From contig NZ_VSEY01000034.1 of NCBI RefSeq assembly GCF_008086045.1, positions 1-64,000 on the forward strand: a DNA stretch of 64,000 bases. Reading direction: 5' to 3'. The stretch is from Nonomuraea sp. PA05 (GTDB taxonomy: Bacteria; Actinomycetota; Actinomycetes; Streptosporangiales; Streptosporangiaceae). Within the stretch, counting starts at the first letter, position 1, and the number at the start of each line of letters is the position of its first letter. Below are positions 7,614 through 15,987 of this stretch, piece after piece. The position numbers were made by a program, and so were the translations under genes. The notes below the pieces were generated by a model. That model saw only the letters and a program-made list of their open reading frames with translations. It searched no databases and was not told the origin of the DNA.

Positions 7614-8471
7614 ATGGTCGAGCACGATTGGGTGAGCCAGCGGTTCGCCGAGCATCAGGACCGCTTGCGCGCGGTGGCGTACCGGATGCTCGGCTCACCC
7701 GGCGAGGCCGAGGACGCGGTGCAGGAGGCGTGGCTGCGGGTCAGCCGCGCCGACACCGGCCAGGTGGAGAACCCGGCCGGGTGGCTGACGACGGTCGTCG
7801 CCCGCGTCTGCCTGAACATGCTGGAGGCGCGCCGCAACCGGCGTGAAGACGCGGCCGGGGCGCTGCCGCCCGAGCCGGACCTCCCGCAGGACGCCCGGCG
7901 CGCGGGCCCGGAGGACGAGGCGCTGCTGGCCGACTCGGTGGGGGTCGCGCTGATGGTGGTGCTGGACACGCTGACTCCGGCGGAACGGCTCGCGTTCGTC
8001 CTGCACGACGTCTTCGCCGTGTCGTTCGCGGAGATCGGCACGATCATCGACCGCTCCCCCACCGCGGCCAGGCAGCTCGCCAGCCGGGCCAGACGCCGCG
8101 TGCAGGGAGCGGCGGGAGCCTCCGGCGCGGCGCGTTCCGCCAAGCGCGACATCGTGGAGGCCTTCCTGTCCGCCGCGCGCGACGGGGACTTCGCCGCGCT
8201 GCTCGAAGTGCTCGCCCCGGACGTCGTGGTGGGCGAGATGCGCGGCGGCCAAGCGGTGGCGACCTTCTTCTCCGGCGGCGCCAAGGCCGCCAGGCTCGCC
8301 CTCGTGGACGGCGTTCCCGCGGCCGTGTGGCTGCATCGCGGCCGGGCCAGGGCCGTCTTCTCGTTCACCGTCAGCGGCGGGCGGATCACCCGCATCGCCA
8401 TCGACACCGACCCCGACCGCCTCCGCGACCTCGACATCGTCTATCTCGCCACCACCAAGGAACGGCCTTGA
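7614..8471 (+). CDS. ECF41-type RNA polymerase sigma factor (SigJ-like)
   Basis: 285 residues. Region 2 (about 10-75) has FAEHQDRLRAVAYRMLGS and AEDAVQEAWLRV. Region 4 (about 110-160) has TLTPAERLAFVLHDVFAVSF. A C-terminal SnoaL-like extension (about 175-280) contains DGDFAALLEVLAPDVVV and ends in the TDPDRL element that corresponds to the NPDKL motif of the group. ECF41 factors lack an anti-sigma factor; the extension modulates core binding and activity. The ATG is well placed after GGAGG. Its stop overlaps the TTG start of the VOC gene, so both are translated together. Confidence 0.92.
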   Translation: MVEHDWVSQRFAEHQDRLRAVAYRMLGSPGEAEDAVQEAWLRVSRADTGQVENPAGWLTTVVARVCLNMLEARRNRREDAAGALPPEPDLPQDARRAGPEDEALLADSVGVALMVVLDTLTPAERLAFVLHDVFAVSFAEIGTIIDRSPTAARQLASRARRRVQGAAGASGAARSAKRDIVEAFLSAARDGDFAALLEVLAPDVVVGEMRGGQAVATFFSGGAKAARLALVDGVPAAVWLHRGRARAVFSFTVSGGRITRIAIDTDPDRLRDLDIVYLATTKERP

Positions 8472-8914
8472 CCGGTACGCAGTTCAAGCTCTCGTCGTAC
8501 ACCCTGCCCGTCCACGACCTCGACGAGGCGCTCGGTTTCTACCGTAACGTGCTCGGCTTCCAGGTGAGCCAGGACTCCGAGCCGGAGGGGCCGCCCCTGA
8601 CGAGCGTCTCCCCTCCCGGCCAGCCGGACGTGCGGATCTTCCTCACCTCGCCCGCCGCGGACCCGGATCTCACGCCGGCCGACCGGCGGGCGATCGAGAG
8701 CCTGATGGGCAAGGGGCTGATGGGCCGCCTCGCCTTCACGACGGACGACTGCGACGCCACGTTCCAGCGGGTGGAGGCGGCGGGCGCGGAGGTGCTGCAG
8801 GAGCCGATCAGCCGGGCGGGCGGCGTGCGCGACTGCGCCTTCCTCGACCCGTCCGGCAACGTCGTGCGCTTCACCGGCCCACGCGGTGCCTCGTCGGCGG
8901 TTCGAGGCCGCTAG
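8468..8914 (+). CDS. VOC-family protein translationally coupled to the ECF41 sigma factor
   Basis: 148 residues with a TTG start inside TTGA, overlapping the sigma stop by three bases (no other start is closer to the family beginning). Motifs are YTLPVHDLDEALGFYRNVLG at the N-terminus, GLMGRLAFTTDDCDATFQRVE in the middle and FLDPSGNVVRFTGP near the end, the standard VOC pattern. Tight coupling to an ECF41 gene suggests it acts in the same stress or detoxification response. Its stop shares the palindrome CTAG with the stop of the convergent SMI1/KNR4-like gene. Confidence 0.88.
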   Translation: MTGTQFKLSSYTLPVHDLDEALGFYRNVLGFQVSQDSEPEGPPLTSVSPPGQPDVRIFLTSPAADPDLTPADRRAIESLMGKGLMGRLAFTTDDCDATFQRVEAAGAEVLQEPISRAGGVRDCAFLDPSGNVVRFTGPRGASSAVRGR

Positions 8915-9816
8915 CCCCCGCAGCCCGCGGGTGGCGCCGGGGCGGGCTCGTCCGACCAGCGCAGCTCGCAGCCCGCGGTGACGGTGGGATACCACTCGCG
9001 CAGCGGCCTGCCGGACTCCAGCGCGTTCGCCACCCCCTCCAGCAGGTCCAGGTACGACGGCCAGCCCATCGGGCCGTCGTACCTGACCGGCTCGCCGCCC
9101 CGCTTCTGGCCCACCCGTCCGGTCCTCGGCTCGATGAACAGCTCCTCGCCCCCGCCGGAGGACGCGAACGGCATCAGACTCCCGTGCCACAGCCCGCTCC
9201 CGGGATCGGCGTCCCCCGGCCTGCCGCCCATGATCAGGAGGAAGCAGTTGTTGCTGTGCATGCTGGAATAGTTCGACACCGTGGCCAGGACCAGGCCGAG
9301 AGGGAGCTGGAAACCGTCCGCGCCGTCGTGCCGCATCAGCGACGCGTACAGCGCGTCGGGGATCTTCGCCCGGACGTAGCCCTCCCACGTCGCGACGGCG
9401 CCGGGGTCGGCGGGCCGGGCGAGCCCGCGCAGCGTCGCGGAGGCGTGGGCGCCCAGCCAGCGTTCGATCCCGTCCCAGGCGGCGTTCACCCGCGCGGTCA
9501 CGGCCGGGTCGGTGGCCCGTGGCGGAGGGGCGGGCGGCGGGTCCATGCCCACCCAGGCCGTGACGGGCACGTCCGAGGGCGCGGGTCCGGCCGCCACCAT
9601 GCCGTCGCAGCCCGGCCCGCTCACCTCCCCGATGCCCAGCAGGTGCTCACGCCGCCTGGCCTCCGTCGCCGGGTCGTCGCAGGTGACCGACAGGCCGCCG
9701 CCGAGCAGGTGCGTGCACGACACGTAGCGGCTTTCGAGCAGGAGCGCGCTGCCCGGAGCGGCTGCCGCGACGAGGACGAGAGCGAGCGCGGCGCGTAAGG
9801 CCCTCACCTTGATCAC
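8911..9816 (-). CDS. Exported SMI1/KNR4-like domain protein
   Basis: 301 residues from a GTG start. An N-terminal hydrophobic segment (about 6-28, ALRAALALVLVAAAAPGSAL) looks like a signal peptide or anchor, followed by a Cys-containing, proline-rich stretch. Residues about 110-290 carry the SMI1/KNR4 pattern: WDGIERWLGAHA, then IPDALYASLMRHDGADGF, then LPLGLVLATVSNY. Bacterial members are often cytosolic immunity proteins against polymorphic toxins; an exported version is unusual. No toxin gene is adjacent, so an immunity role is not supported here. Convergent with the VOC gene. Confidence 0.75.
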   Translation of the reverse strand: MIKVRALRAALALVLVAAAAPGSALLLESRYVSCTHLLGGGLSVTCDDPATEARRREHLLGIGEVSGPGCDGMVAAGPAPSDVPVTAWVGMDPPPAPPPRATDPAVTARVNAAWDGIERWLGAHASATLRGLARPADPGAVATWEGYVRAKIPDALYASLMRHDGADGFQLPLGLVLATVSNYSSMHSNNCFLLIMGGRPGDADPGSGLWHGSLMPFASSGGGEELFIEPRTGRVGQKRGGEPVRYDGPMGWPSYLDLLEGVANALESGRPLREWYPTVTAGCELRWSDEPAPAPPAGCGG

Positions 9817-9896
9817 TGCGGCACCCTAGCCGTCCGGGCCGGAGCCGCGCGACCTCAACGCGTTTCCTGCCTTCAGGTGCGGAAACGGGATGGCTC

Positions 9897-11252
9897 ATGG
9901 ATCAACGACGAACCATGCCCTTCGTGGTGATGTGCGCGGGCATGTTCTTCGTGCTGCTGGACGTGACGATCGTGAACGTGGCGCTGCCGTCCATCGGGCG
10001 CGGCACGGGCGCCGCCCACGTCGCCGACCTGCAGTGGGTGATCGACGGCTACCAGCTCACGCTCGCCGGCCTGCTGCTGGCCGGCGGCACGCTCGGCGAC
10101 AGGTACGGGCACCGGCGCGTCGTCACGGCGGGCTTCGTCCTGTTCGGCGTGGCCTCGGCGGCGTGCGCGCTCGCGCCGGGCATCGGGGCGCTGGTGGCGG
10201 CCCGCGTGGTGCAGGGTGTGGGCGCGGCGCTGCTCCTGCCCGGCACCCTCGCCGTGATCACCACCCTCTACCCCGAGCGCGAGCGGCGCGCCCGCGCCAT
10301 CGGCGCCTGGGCCGCCATCGGCAGCCTCGCGCTGCCCGCCGGGCCCGTGCTCGGCGGGCTTCTCGTGCAGGCGCTGGGCTGGCGGTGGGTGTTCTGGATC
10401 AACGTGCCGGTCATCGCCGTCGTCATCGTGGCGGTCCTGGTCACCGTACGGGAGAGCGCGCCTGAGCGGCGGCCGTTCGACGTGCTGGGTGTGCTGCTCG
10501 GCACGGCCACGCTGGGGCTGGTCACGTTCGCCGTCATCGAGGCCGGCCGCTACGGCCCCACCGCCCCGCCGGTGCTCGCCGCCGGGGCGCTCGCGCTGGC
10601 CGCCGGGGTGTGCTTCGTCGTCGCCGAGCGTCGCCAGGCGCATCCCATGGTGCCGCTCGCGCTGCTGCGCCACCCGCCCATCGCGGTCAGCACGGTCGTG
10701 GCGGGGACCATGAACTTCGGCATCAACGGCGTCATGCTGCTGCTCACCCTCTACCTCCAGGCCGTCCAGCACCGCAGCCCCGTCGAGGCGGGCATGTCGC
10801 TGCTGCCGCTGTTCCTGCCGCTGGTGCTGCTGCCCGCCTACGCCGGGCGGCTGACCGGCCGGCACGGGCCCAAGCCCGTCATGCTGGCGGGGCTGGGCCT
10901 GCTCGTCGCGGGCTTCCTGCTGTTGCTGCTGCTGCGTCCCGGATCCGGGTACGGGCCGCTGTTCCCGGCCATGCTGGTCATCGGCGTCGGCGCGGCGCTG
11001 CTCACCCCCAGCGTGGTGGCCCTGGCGATGGGGGCGGCGCCGCCCGGCCGTGAGGGGCTGACCAGCGCGCTGAACAACACGGCCCGGCAGGCGGGCGGCG
11101 CGGTCGGCGTGGCCGCGCTGGGCGCCGTCGGCGGCGACCCGGCCCGGCCCGCCGCCTTCGTCTCGGGGCTGCACCACGCCGCCTGGGTGGCGGCGGTCGC
11201 GTACGCCTGCGCGGGCCTGCTCACGCTGCTCACCCGGCAGGCCGACGCCTGA
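9897..11252 (+). CDS. MFS drug/proton antiporter, DHA2-like
   Basis: 451 residues, highly hydrophobic, about 12-14 membrane segments. The N-terminus MFFVLLDVTIVNVALPSIG matches motif D1 of the DHA2 (EmrB/QacA) group, and GGTLGDRYGHRR is the cytoplasmic loop 2-3 motif A. A late alanine/proline-rich helix (PARPAAFVSGLHHAAWVAAV) is typical of actinomycete multidrug pumps. The substrate is unknown. It starts at ATG 9897 without a strong ribosome site and is divergent from the SMI1/KNR4-like gene (81 bp apart). Confidence 0.9.
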   Translation: MDQRRTMPFVVMCAGMFFVLLDVTIVNVALPSIGRGTGAAHVADLQWVIDGYQLTLAGLLLAGGTLGDRYGHRRVVTAGFVLFGVASAACALAPGIGALVAARVVQGVGAALLLPGTLAVITTLYPERERRARAIGAWAAIGSLALPAGPVLGGLLVQALGWRWVFWINVPVIAVVIVAVLVTVRESAPERRPFDVLGVLLGTATLGLVTFAVIEAGRYGPTAPPVLAAGALALAAGVCFVVAERRQAHPMVPLALLRHPPIAVSTVVAGTMNFGINGVMLLLTLYLQAVQHRSPVEAGMSLLPLFLPLVLLPAYAGRLTGRHGPKPVMLAGLGLLVAGFLLLLLLRPGSGYGPLFPAMLVIGVGAALLTPSVVALAMGAAPPGREGLTSALNNTARQAGGAVGVAALGAVGGDPARPAAFVSGLHHAAWVAAVAYACAGLLTLLTRQADA

Positions 11253-11282
11253 CCCCGCCCGCCGTCCGACGCGAGAGGGGCC

Positions 11283-11954
11283 TCAGGCGGGCGTGGCGGT
11301 GAGTTCGGCGAGCAGGGTGTCGAGCACGTGCATGGCCCGCCACGCCTTGGTCATGCCGAACCGCGCCGAGAACCGCACGACCGCACGGGCCTCCTCCGGC
11401 GTCGCCCCGGCGCCGAGTGCCCGCGTCAGGTGGGCGCGGAAGCTCTCCGCCAAGGTCTGATAGAGCACGTCCACGGTCATCGTGATGAACGCGCGCTCCC
11501 GTACCGACAACAGCCGCATCCCGCCCCGCATGCGCGACTGCAGGTCCATGTACCGGCTGAAGGGCTCGTCGAGGGCGGCCACGGCCTGCCGCATCGCGGC
11601 GGGCAGCGGGCTGCCCGTGCCGCCGGCGTTCACCTCGTGCTCCCGGCCGGTGGGGCCGGGCAGGCCGTGCTCCCGCTCCAGCTCGGCCAGCCGGGCGAGC
11701 GCCGACAGCGCGGCCGGGTAGCCGCTGTCGTAGGCGACGAAGCGGAGCAGCTCGCGCAGGTCGTCGGCGGACACGCCGCTGTCCGCCGCCATCCGGACGT
11801 GCTGGGCGAAGGGCAGGCCGAGGGTCTGCTGGCAGACGTCGGCGGTGAGGCAGAGCAGGGCCTTCTCGCGCGCGCTGAGCTCCGGGATCTCGTTCTGGAG
11901 CAGGCGGTCGGTAGCTGCGGCCATCTCGTCGAACACCGCGTCCAGGCATTCCAT
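11283..11954 (-). CDS. Carboxymuconolactone decarboxylase/AhpD-like protein (tandem)
   Basis: 223 residues starting at ATG 11954 behind GGAGGAACC. Two AhpD-like all-alpha repeats are visible: SAREKALLCLTADVCQQ with LRELLRFVAYDSGYPAAL (about 25-85), and SVRERAFITMTVDVLYQT with ARAVVRFSARFGMTKAWRA (about 140-210). The CxxC pair of peroxidase-active AhpD is absent, so classical alkylhydroperoxidase activity is doubtful; a CMD-type or other non-thiol role is more likely. It converges on the DHA2 pump. Confidence 0.82.
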   Translation of the reverse strand: MECLDAVFDEMAAATDRLLQNEIPELSAREKALLCLTADVCQQTLGLPFAQHVRMAADSGVSADDLRELLRFVAYDSGYPAALSALARLAELEREHGLPGPTGREHEVNAGGTGSPLPAAMRQAVAALDEPFSRYMDLQSRMRGGMRLLSVRERAFITMTVDVLYQTLAESFRAHLTRALGAGATPEEARAVVRFSARFGMTKAWRAMHVLDTLLAELTATPA

Positions 11955-12072
11955 GGGGTTCCTCCATTGAGTGAACATCTGTAGGGCTACGACTGTAAGG
12001 CAACGGTTGTTCGCATACAAGGGGGCTCTGCGGGGGTAGGGGGCGGGTTCCCCCAAAGAGGGAGGTCCTCAG

Positions 12073-12522
12073 ATGGACACCCCGCGTTCCCGCACCACCC
12101 GCTCCCCCGTGCAGCTCGCGGCCCTTGTCATCGGGGTGGTGTTCCTGGTGGCCGGCGTGCTCGGTTTCATCCCGGGCATCACCACCGACTACGGCGACCT
12201 GCGGTTCGCGGGTCATGGGTCCGGCGCGCACCTGCTCGGCGTCTTCCAGGTCTCGATCCTGCACAACATCGTCCACCTGCTGTTCGGCGTGGCGGGCGTG
12301 CTACTGGCCCGGAGCTGGAGCGGCGCGCGCAACTTCCTGATCGCCGGCGGGGCGATCTACCTGCTGCTGTGGATCTACGGCATGCTCGTCGGCCACGACA
12401 GCCCGGCCAACTTCGTCCCGCTCAACGCGGCCGACAACTGGCTGCACCTGGGGCTGGCCGCCGTCATGCTCGCTCTCGGCCTGGTCCTGGGGCGTCGCCC
12501 CGTCACCACCAGCGGTCACTGA
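12073..12522 (+). CDS. DUF4383 membrane protein
   Basis: 149 residues with four membrane segments. It begins with a short basic head, then LAALVIGVVFLVAGVLGFIPG, a conserved LLGVFQVSILHNIVHLLFG segment, LIAGGAIYLLLWIYGML, and NAADNWLHLGLAAVMLALG. This H-N-x-V-H-L and N-W-L-H pattern is the DUF4383 signature found widely in actinobacteria; its function is unknown. The ATG follows GGGAGG. It is divergent from the AhpD-like gene and followed by a strong hairpin. Confidence 0.92.
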   Translation: MDTPRSRTTRSPVQLAALVIGVVFLVAGVLGFIPGITTDYGDLRFAGHGSGAHLLGVFQVSILHNIVHLLFGVAGVLLARSWSGARNFLIAGGAIYLLLWIYGMLVGHDSPANFVPLNAADNWLHLGLAAVMLALGLVLGRRPVTTSGH

Positions 12523-12573
12523 CGTCACTTTCCGGAAAGATTTACCCGGCTGCGAATCCCCGGCTGGGGCGGG

Positions 12574-12605
12574 AAAGGGAATCCCTCACTTAAGGGATTC
12601 CCTTT
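12574..12605. terminator. Perfect 13-bp stem-loop before the lysozyme gene
   Basis: AAAGGGAATCCCT (12574-12586) pairs perfectly with AGGGATTCCCTTT (12593-12605) over a CACTTA loop. It lies 52 bp after the DUF4383 stop and 100 bp before the lysozyme ATG. A terminator for the upstream gene is the simplest reading; an operator or leader structure for the lysozyme is possible. A separate 12-bp palindrome CTTTCCGGAAAG sits at 12528-12539. Confidence 0.65.
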
Positions 12606-12705
12606 GCCGTATTTGCACCGCTTTTGGGCTGATATGTACCTTCGATAGACAACAGTGCGCGTTATGACGCCTTTCTGTCGTTCCGAAATCCGGAGTCATC
12701 ACCTC

Positions 12706-13485
12706 ATGCCCAAGCCCCGGCTTGCCACCACCCTCAAGAACCAGCTCTCCGAACGCTTCGGCTTGGCCGTCGGCGGCGCGATCCTGGCTGGCGCCACCGC
12801 CCTGGCGGGCGTGACCGGCACGGCCCTGGCCGCCGGCGCCGCCGAACACGCCGCCCGTACGGACCATGTCGCCTCGCACGAGATCCAGCACGAGAAGCAG
12901 CCGCTCTCCTACGGCCTGGACATCTCCAACTACGAGCCGCTCTACGACTGGAACGCCAGCCCTGCACAGTTCGGCATCGTCAAGGCCACCGAGGGCACCG
13001 AGTTCCGCGACGCCTCGTTCGCCAGGAACTGGCGCGAGATCGGCGCCAAGGGCATCGTCCGGGGCGCCTACCACTACGGCCACCCCGGCAACGACCCCAT
13101 CGCCGAGGCCGACCACTTTCTCTCCGTGGTCAACGCGCAGCCCGCCAAGGCCGGCGACCTGCTGGTGCTGGACCTGGAGACGAGTGACGGGCAGTCCGTC
13201 GAGCAGGTCAACGCCTGGGCCAAGGCCTGGCTGTCGCACGTGAAGGCCGCGACCGGCGTCACGCCGATGTTCTACAGCGGCTGGAACTTCGCCGACACCT
13301 ACGGCAAGGGCCTGTCCGGCTACCCGCTCTGGGTCGCGCACTACGGCAGGGACAAGGGCATGGTGACCCCGCCCGCCGACTGGAAGTCCTGGACGATCCA
13401 CCAGTACACCGACTCCCCGATCGACCAGAACGTCTCCGCGCTCAGCCCGGACCAGCTGCGCGACCTCGGCAGGCGCACCGCCTGA
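12706..13485 (+). CDS. Secreted GH25 lysozyme (Lyz1-like muramidase)
   Basis: 259 residues: a basic N-terminus, then a hydrophobic signal stretch (about 22-45, ending TALAAGAAEH). The GH25 catalytic barrel follows from about residue 68: GLDISNYEP (the conserved first-strand Asp), FGIVKATEGTEF, GAYHYGHPGND with HFLS, LVLDLETSDG (the DxE catalytic pair) and MFYSGWNF. It hydrolyses the 1,4-beta bond between N-acetylmuramic acid and N-acetylglucosamine, in wall turnover or competition. No separate wall-binding domain is visible. The stop codon lies inside a 14-bp tandem repeat. Confidence 0.93.
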   Translation: MPKPRLATTLKNQLSERFGLAVGGAILAGATALAGVTGTALAAGAAEHAARTDHVASHEIQHEKQPLSYGLDISNYEPLYDWNASPAQFGIVKATEGTEFRDASFARNWREIGAKGIVRGAYHYGHPGNDPIAEADHFLSVVNAQPAKAGDLLVLDLETSDGQSVEQVNAWAKAWLSHVKAATGVTPMFYSGWNFADTYGKGLSGYPLWVAHYGRDKGMVTPPADWKSWTIHQYTDSPIDQNVSALSPDQLRDLGRRTA

Positions 13486-13588
13486 GCAGCACCGCCTGAG
13501 CAGCACCGCCCGAGCAGCACCGCCCGAGCAGCACCGCCCCAGCAGCACCGCCCCAGCAGCACCGCCCGAGCAGCAGCGGCCTGAGCGG
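13476..13588. repeat. 14-bp minisatellite spanning the lysozyme stop codon
   Basis: Seven units of CACCGCCTGAGCAG (variants CACCGCCCGAGCAG and CACCGCCCCAGCAG) from 13476 to 13573, plus one degenerate unit. The first unit contains the lysozyme stop TGA (13483-13485); the second repeats it. Since 14 is not a multiple of 3, each unit changes reading frame, so copy number cannot extend the protein. Confidence 0.9.
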
Positions 13589-13623
13589 CGCTGCCCGGCA
13601 TTTCAGGCATTAGCCTGATCTTC

Positions 13624-14277
13624 GTGACGGACATGCGCGCGGGCCGGATCACGGTGTGGCGGATCCTCCTGGTGGCCGCCTGCGTGACCGGCCTGGTGTG
13701 TTTGACGACGTCGATCGGCCGTCCGTGGGCGTACTTCACGGTGCAGAGCAACGTCATGCTCGCGCTGTACTACTCCTGGCGGCTGGTCGCGGGCCGCAAG
13801 AGACCGGCCGCCACCGCCGTCAAGGGCGCGGTGACGCTGTACCTGCTGGTCACCTGCCTGGTCAACTACGTCTCCCGGGACCTGGCGAACCCGCTCGTGC
13901 TCCTGGACGGCGGTGGCGCCCGCGGCTGGGGCAACTTCCTGCTGCACTACGTGACGCCGGTCATGGCGGTCGCCGACTGGGCCGCCTTCGACCGGGCACG
14001 CCCCGCGCGCTGGGCCGCGCCGTTCGCCTGGCTGGGGTATCCGCTGCTGTACGGCGCGTTCGTGCTGATCGCCGCCCCCAACCTGCCCCGCCGCTACGTC
14101 TACCCGTTCCTGAACGTGGAGCGGCTCGGCCGGCCGACGGTCGCGGCGGCGGCCGCGGGCGTGCTGGCCGCGTTCGTGGTGCTGGGCTACGCCCTGCTCG
14201 GCCTGCGCCGGCTCACGGCCCGAGGAGTGCGCGGGCCTGGCCGGGCAGGCGCCCACCGGGCGCAACCGCAGCGTTAG
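13624..14277 (+). CDS. Pr6Pr-like integral membrane protein
   Basis: About 217 residues, six membrane segments. YFTVQSNVMLALYYSWRLV near residue 37, LLVTCLVNYVSRDL, LLHYVTPVMAVADW and a PLLYGAFVLI / YPFLNVERLG segment match the Pr6Pr/FAR-17a-AIG1-like family of actinobacterial membrane proteins, whose function is unknown. The start may be GTG 13624 or ATG 13633; neither has a clear ribosome site. The arginine-rich tail after residue 195 is probably cytosolic. Confidence 0.82.
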   Translation: MTDMRAGRITVWRILLVAACVTGLVCLTTSIGRPWAYFTVQSNVMLALYYSWRLVAGRKRPAATAVKGAVTLYLLVTCLVNYVSRDLANPLVLLDGGGARGWGNFLLHYVTPVMAVADWAAFDRARPARWAAPFAWLGYPLLYGAFVLIAAPNLPRRYVYPFLNVERLGRPTVAAAAAGVLAAFVVLGYALLGLRRLTARGVRGPGRAGAHRAQPQR

Positions 14278-14389
14278 CTTCATGCCGGCCGCGTTCCTCC
14301 CGCCGGCGTTCATCCTCAGCGCGGGGTCGCGTTCACCCGGCGTGCGCACAACGACCGCGGTCAAGGCCGCGTGATCAAGGGGCTGGCGC

Positions 14390-14669
14390 ATGGCCGGAGG
14401 ACGTGAAGGGGCGCTCGCCCGGCGCCCCGGCCCGGTGGTCGACGGCCGCTACGAGGTGGTCGTCCCGACGGTCTTCGCCGAGTACGTGCCCAGCGGCAGC
14501 CTCGACGACCGGAGCCTGTCACGAGGGCGACCCACGCGGCGACGTCGAACCCGGCGACATGCTGATCCGCGACGGCGGGCGGGGTCGAGCCGGGCGCCCC
14601 CGCGTGTGGGACGTCGCCACGAGGCGGTCGCTGCGCGTATGGGAGCTGCCGGTGGCGGGCCTGGGGTGA
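14390..14669 (+). pseudogene. Possible frameshifted remnant, unidentified
   Basis: The 460 bp between the Pr6Pr gene and the MFS gene hold no intact gene. Protein-like composition appears in one forward frame from about 14435 (VVDGRYEVVVPTVFAEYVP) and then in another from about 14520 (GDVEPGDMLIRDG, then RVWDVATRRSLRVWELP) up to a TGA at 14669. The second piece is faintly WD40-like. The change of frame near 14515-14525 suggests a decayed gene, but the parent family is not recognised and the segments could be chance. Confidence 0.3.
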
Positions 14670-14736
14670 GGTCAGCGGCGCCGGGATGGTGGTAGCTTCT
14701 CCGGGTTCCCGCCGTCGTACCCGAGGAAGAGCCTTC

Positions 14737-15987
14737 ATGCCCGGCACCGTCCCACTGCGCAAGAACGCGCGGTTCCAGCTGCTGTGGGCCGGCAGCGCGG
14801 TCTCGCAGCTCGGCTCCGAGCTGACCAGGCTCGCCATGCCGCTGCTGGTGCTGGCCCTGACCGGCTCGCCGGGGCTGGCGGGCGTCGTCGCGGGCGCCCG
14901 TACCGTCGCGTTCCTGCTGATCCAGCTCCCGGCCGGCGTCTGGGTGGACCGGTGGGACCGCCGCCGCACGCTGGTCACCGCCCAGGGTCTGCAGGCCGCC
15001 GTCTCCGCGCTGCTGGCGGCGCTCGTCCTGACCGGGAACGCGCAGGCGTGGCAGTTCGTCGCGCTGGCGATGCTGGACGGGTTGTGCGCCGCGTTCACCG
15101 GCCCCGTCCTGGACACGGCGATCCGCGGGATCGTCCCGCGAAGCCAGTTGCACAGCGCCTACACGCAGGAGGAGGCCCGCACCCACGCCGCCGGGCTGCT
15201 CGGCCCGCCGCTCGGCGGCCTGCTGTACGGGCTGGGGCGGGCAGTGCCGTTCGTCGTGGACGCCGTCACCTTCCTGGCCGCCACCGTCTGCTACGCGCTG
15301 GCCAGGGTGCCGCGCCGCCCGGCGGACCGGCCCTCGCCCCGGCAGGAGCGGCGCGGCCTGCTCGGGGAGGCGGGCGAGGCCGTCGTCTGGCTGTGGCGGC
15401 AGCGCGGCCTGCGCGAGGCCACCGCGGCGGTGATGGTGCTCAACCTGCTGGGCGGGGCGTTCCTGATCCCGCTGATCGTGCTCGTCGGCGAGCGCGGCGG
15501 CGACTCCCGCGTCACCGGCACGGTGCTGGCCGCGCTCGGCGTCGGCGGGCTGGCGGGGGCGCTGCTGTCAGGCCGGATCGGCAGGCTGCTGCCGCCCGGC
15601 CGGCTGCTGACGGCCGTCGTCGCCGTCTTCGGCGCGGCGCTGGCGGCGACGGCGCTGCCGTGGGGGGTGTGGTGGCCGATGGTCCCGCTGGTGTTCATCA
15701 CCCTGTCCACGCCGTCGCTGAACGTGGTGATGAACGTGGTGGTCGCGCGGATGGTGCCGGAGGAGATGCTCGGCCGGATGGGGGCGGTGCTGAACATGGG
15801 CGGGATGGCGCTCAAGCCGCTCGGGCCCGTCCTCGGCGGGGCGCTGGCGGCGGCGCTGGGCGGGGCGGGGGCGGTCGTGGTGCTGGGCGGGCTGCTCGTG
15901 CTGACCGCCGTCGTCGCCGCGCTCAGCCCGCAACTGCGGGGCTTCACCGGCGAGGCCGCGGACGAGGCTCCGTACGCGTCCGCCTGA
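14737..15987 (+). CDS. MFS transporter, EntS-like
   Basis: 416 residues, about 12 membrane segments. The N-terminus KNARFQLLWAGSAVSQLGSE and the motif A variant PAGVWVDRWDRRR are typical of the EntS (enterobactin exporter)/macrolide-efflux branch of MFS, where actinomycete copies usually act as putative efflux pumps. The ATG at 14737 follows GAGGAAG and fits the family start. No siderophore genes are nearby, so the substrate is unknown. The 233 bp after it, before the convergent MFS gene, show no convincing gene. Confidence 0.9.
   Translation: MPGTVPLRKNARFQLLWAGSAVSQLGSELTRLAMPLLVLALTGSPGLAGVVAGARTVAFLLIQLPAGVWVDRWDRRRTLVTAQGLQAAVSALLAALVLTGNAQAWQFVALAMLDGLCAAFTGPVLDTAIRGIVPRSQLHSAYTQEEARTHAAGLLGPPLGGLLYGLGRAVPFVVDAVTFLAATVCYALARVPRRPADRPSPRQERRGLLGEAGEAVVWLWRQRGLREATAAVMVLNLLGGAFLIPLIVLVGERGGDSRVTGTVLAALGVGGLAGALLSGRIGRLLPPGRLLTAVVAVFGAALAATALPWGVWWPMVPLVFITLSTPSLNVVMNVVVARMVPEEMLGRMGAVLNMGGMALKPLGPVLGGALAAALGGAGAVVVLGGLLVLTAVVAALSPQLRGFTGEAADEAPYASA

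Noticed and set aside
12540..12700. c-di-AMP (ydaO-type) riboswitch upstream of the lysozyme
   Set aside because: The conserved internal sequence blocks of that riboswitch could not be found; only a simple perfect stem is present.
13476..13588. CRISPR-like array
   Set aside because: The 14-bp units are directly adjacent with no spacers, so it is a minisatellite; no cas genes are nearby.
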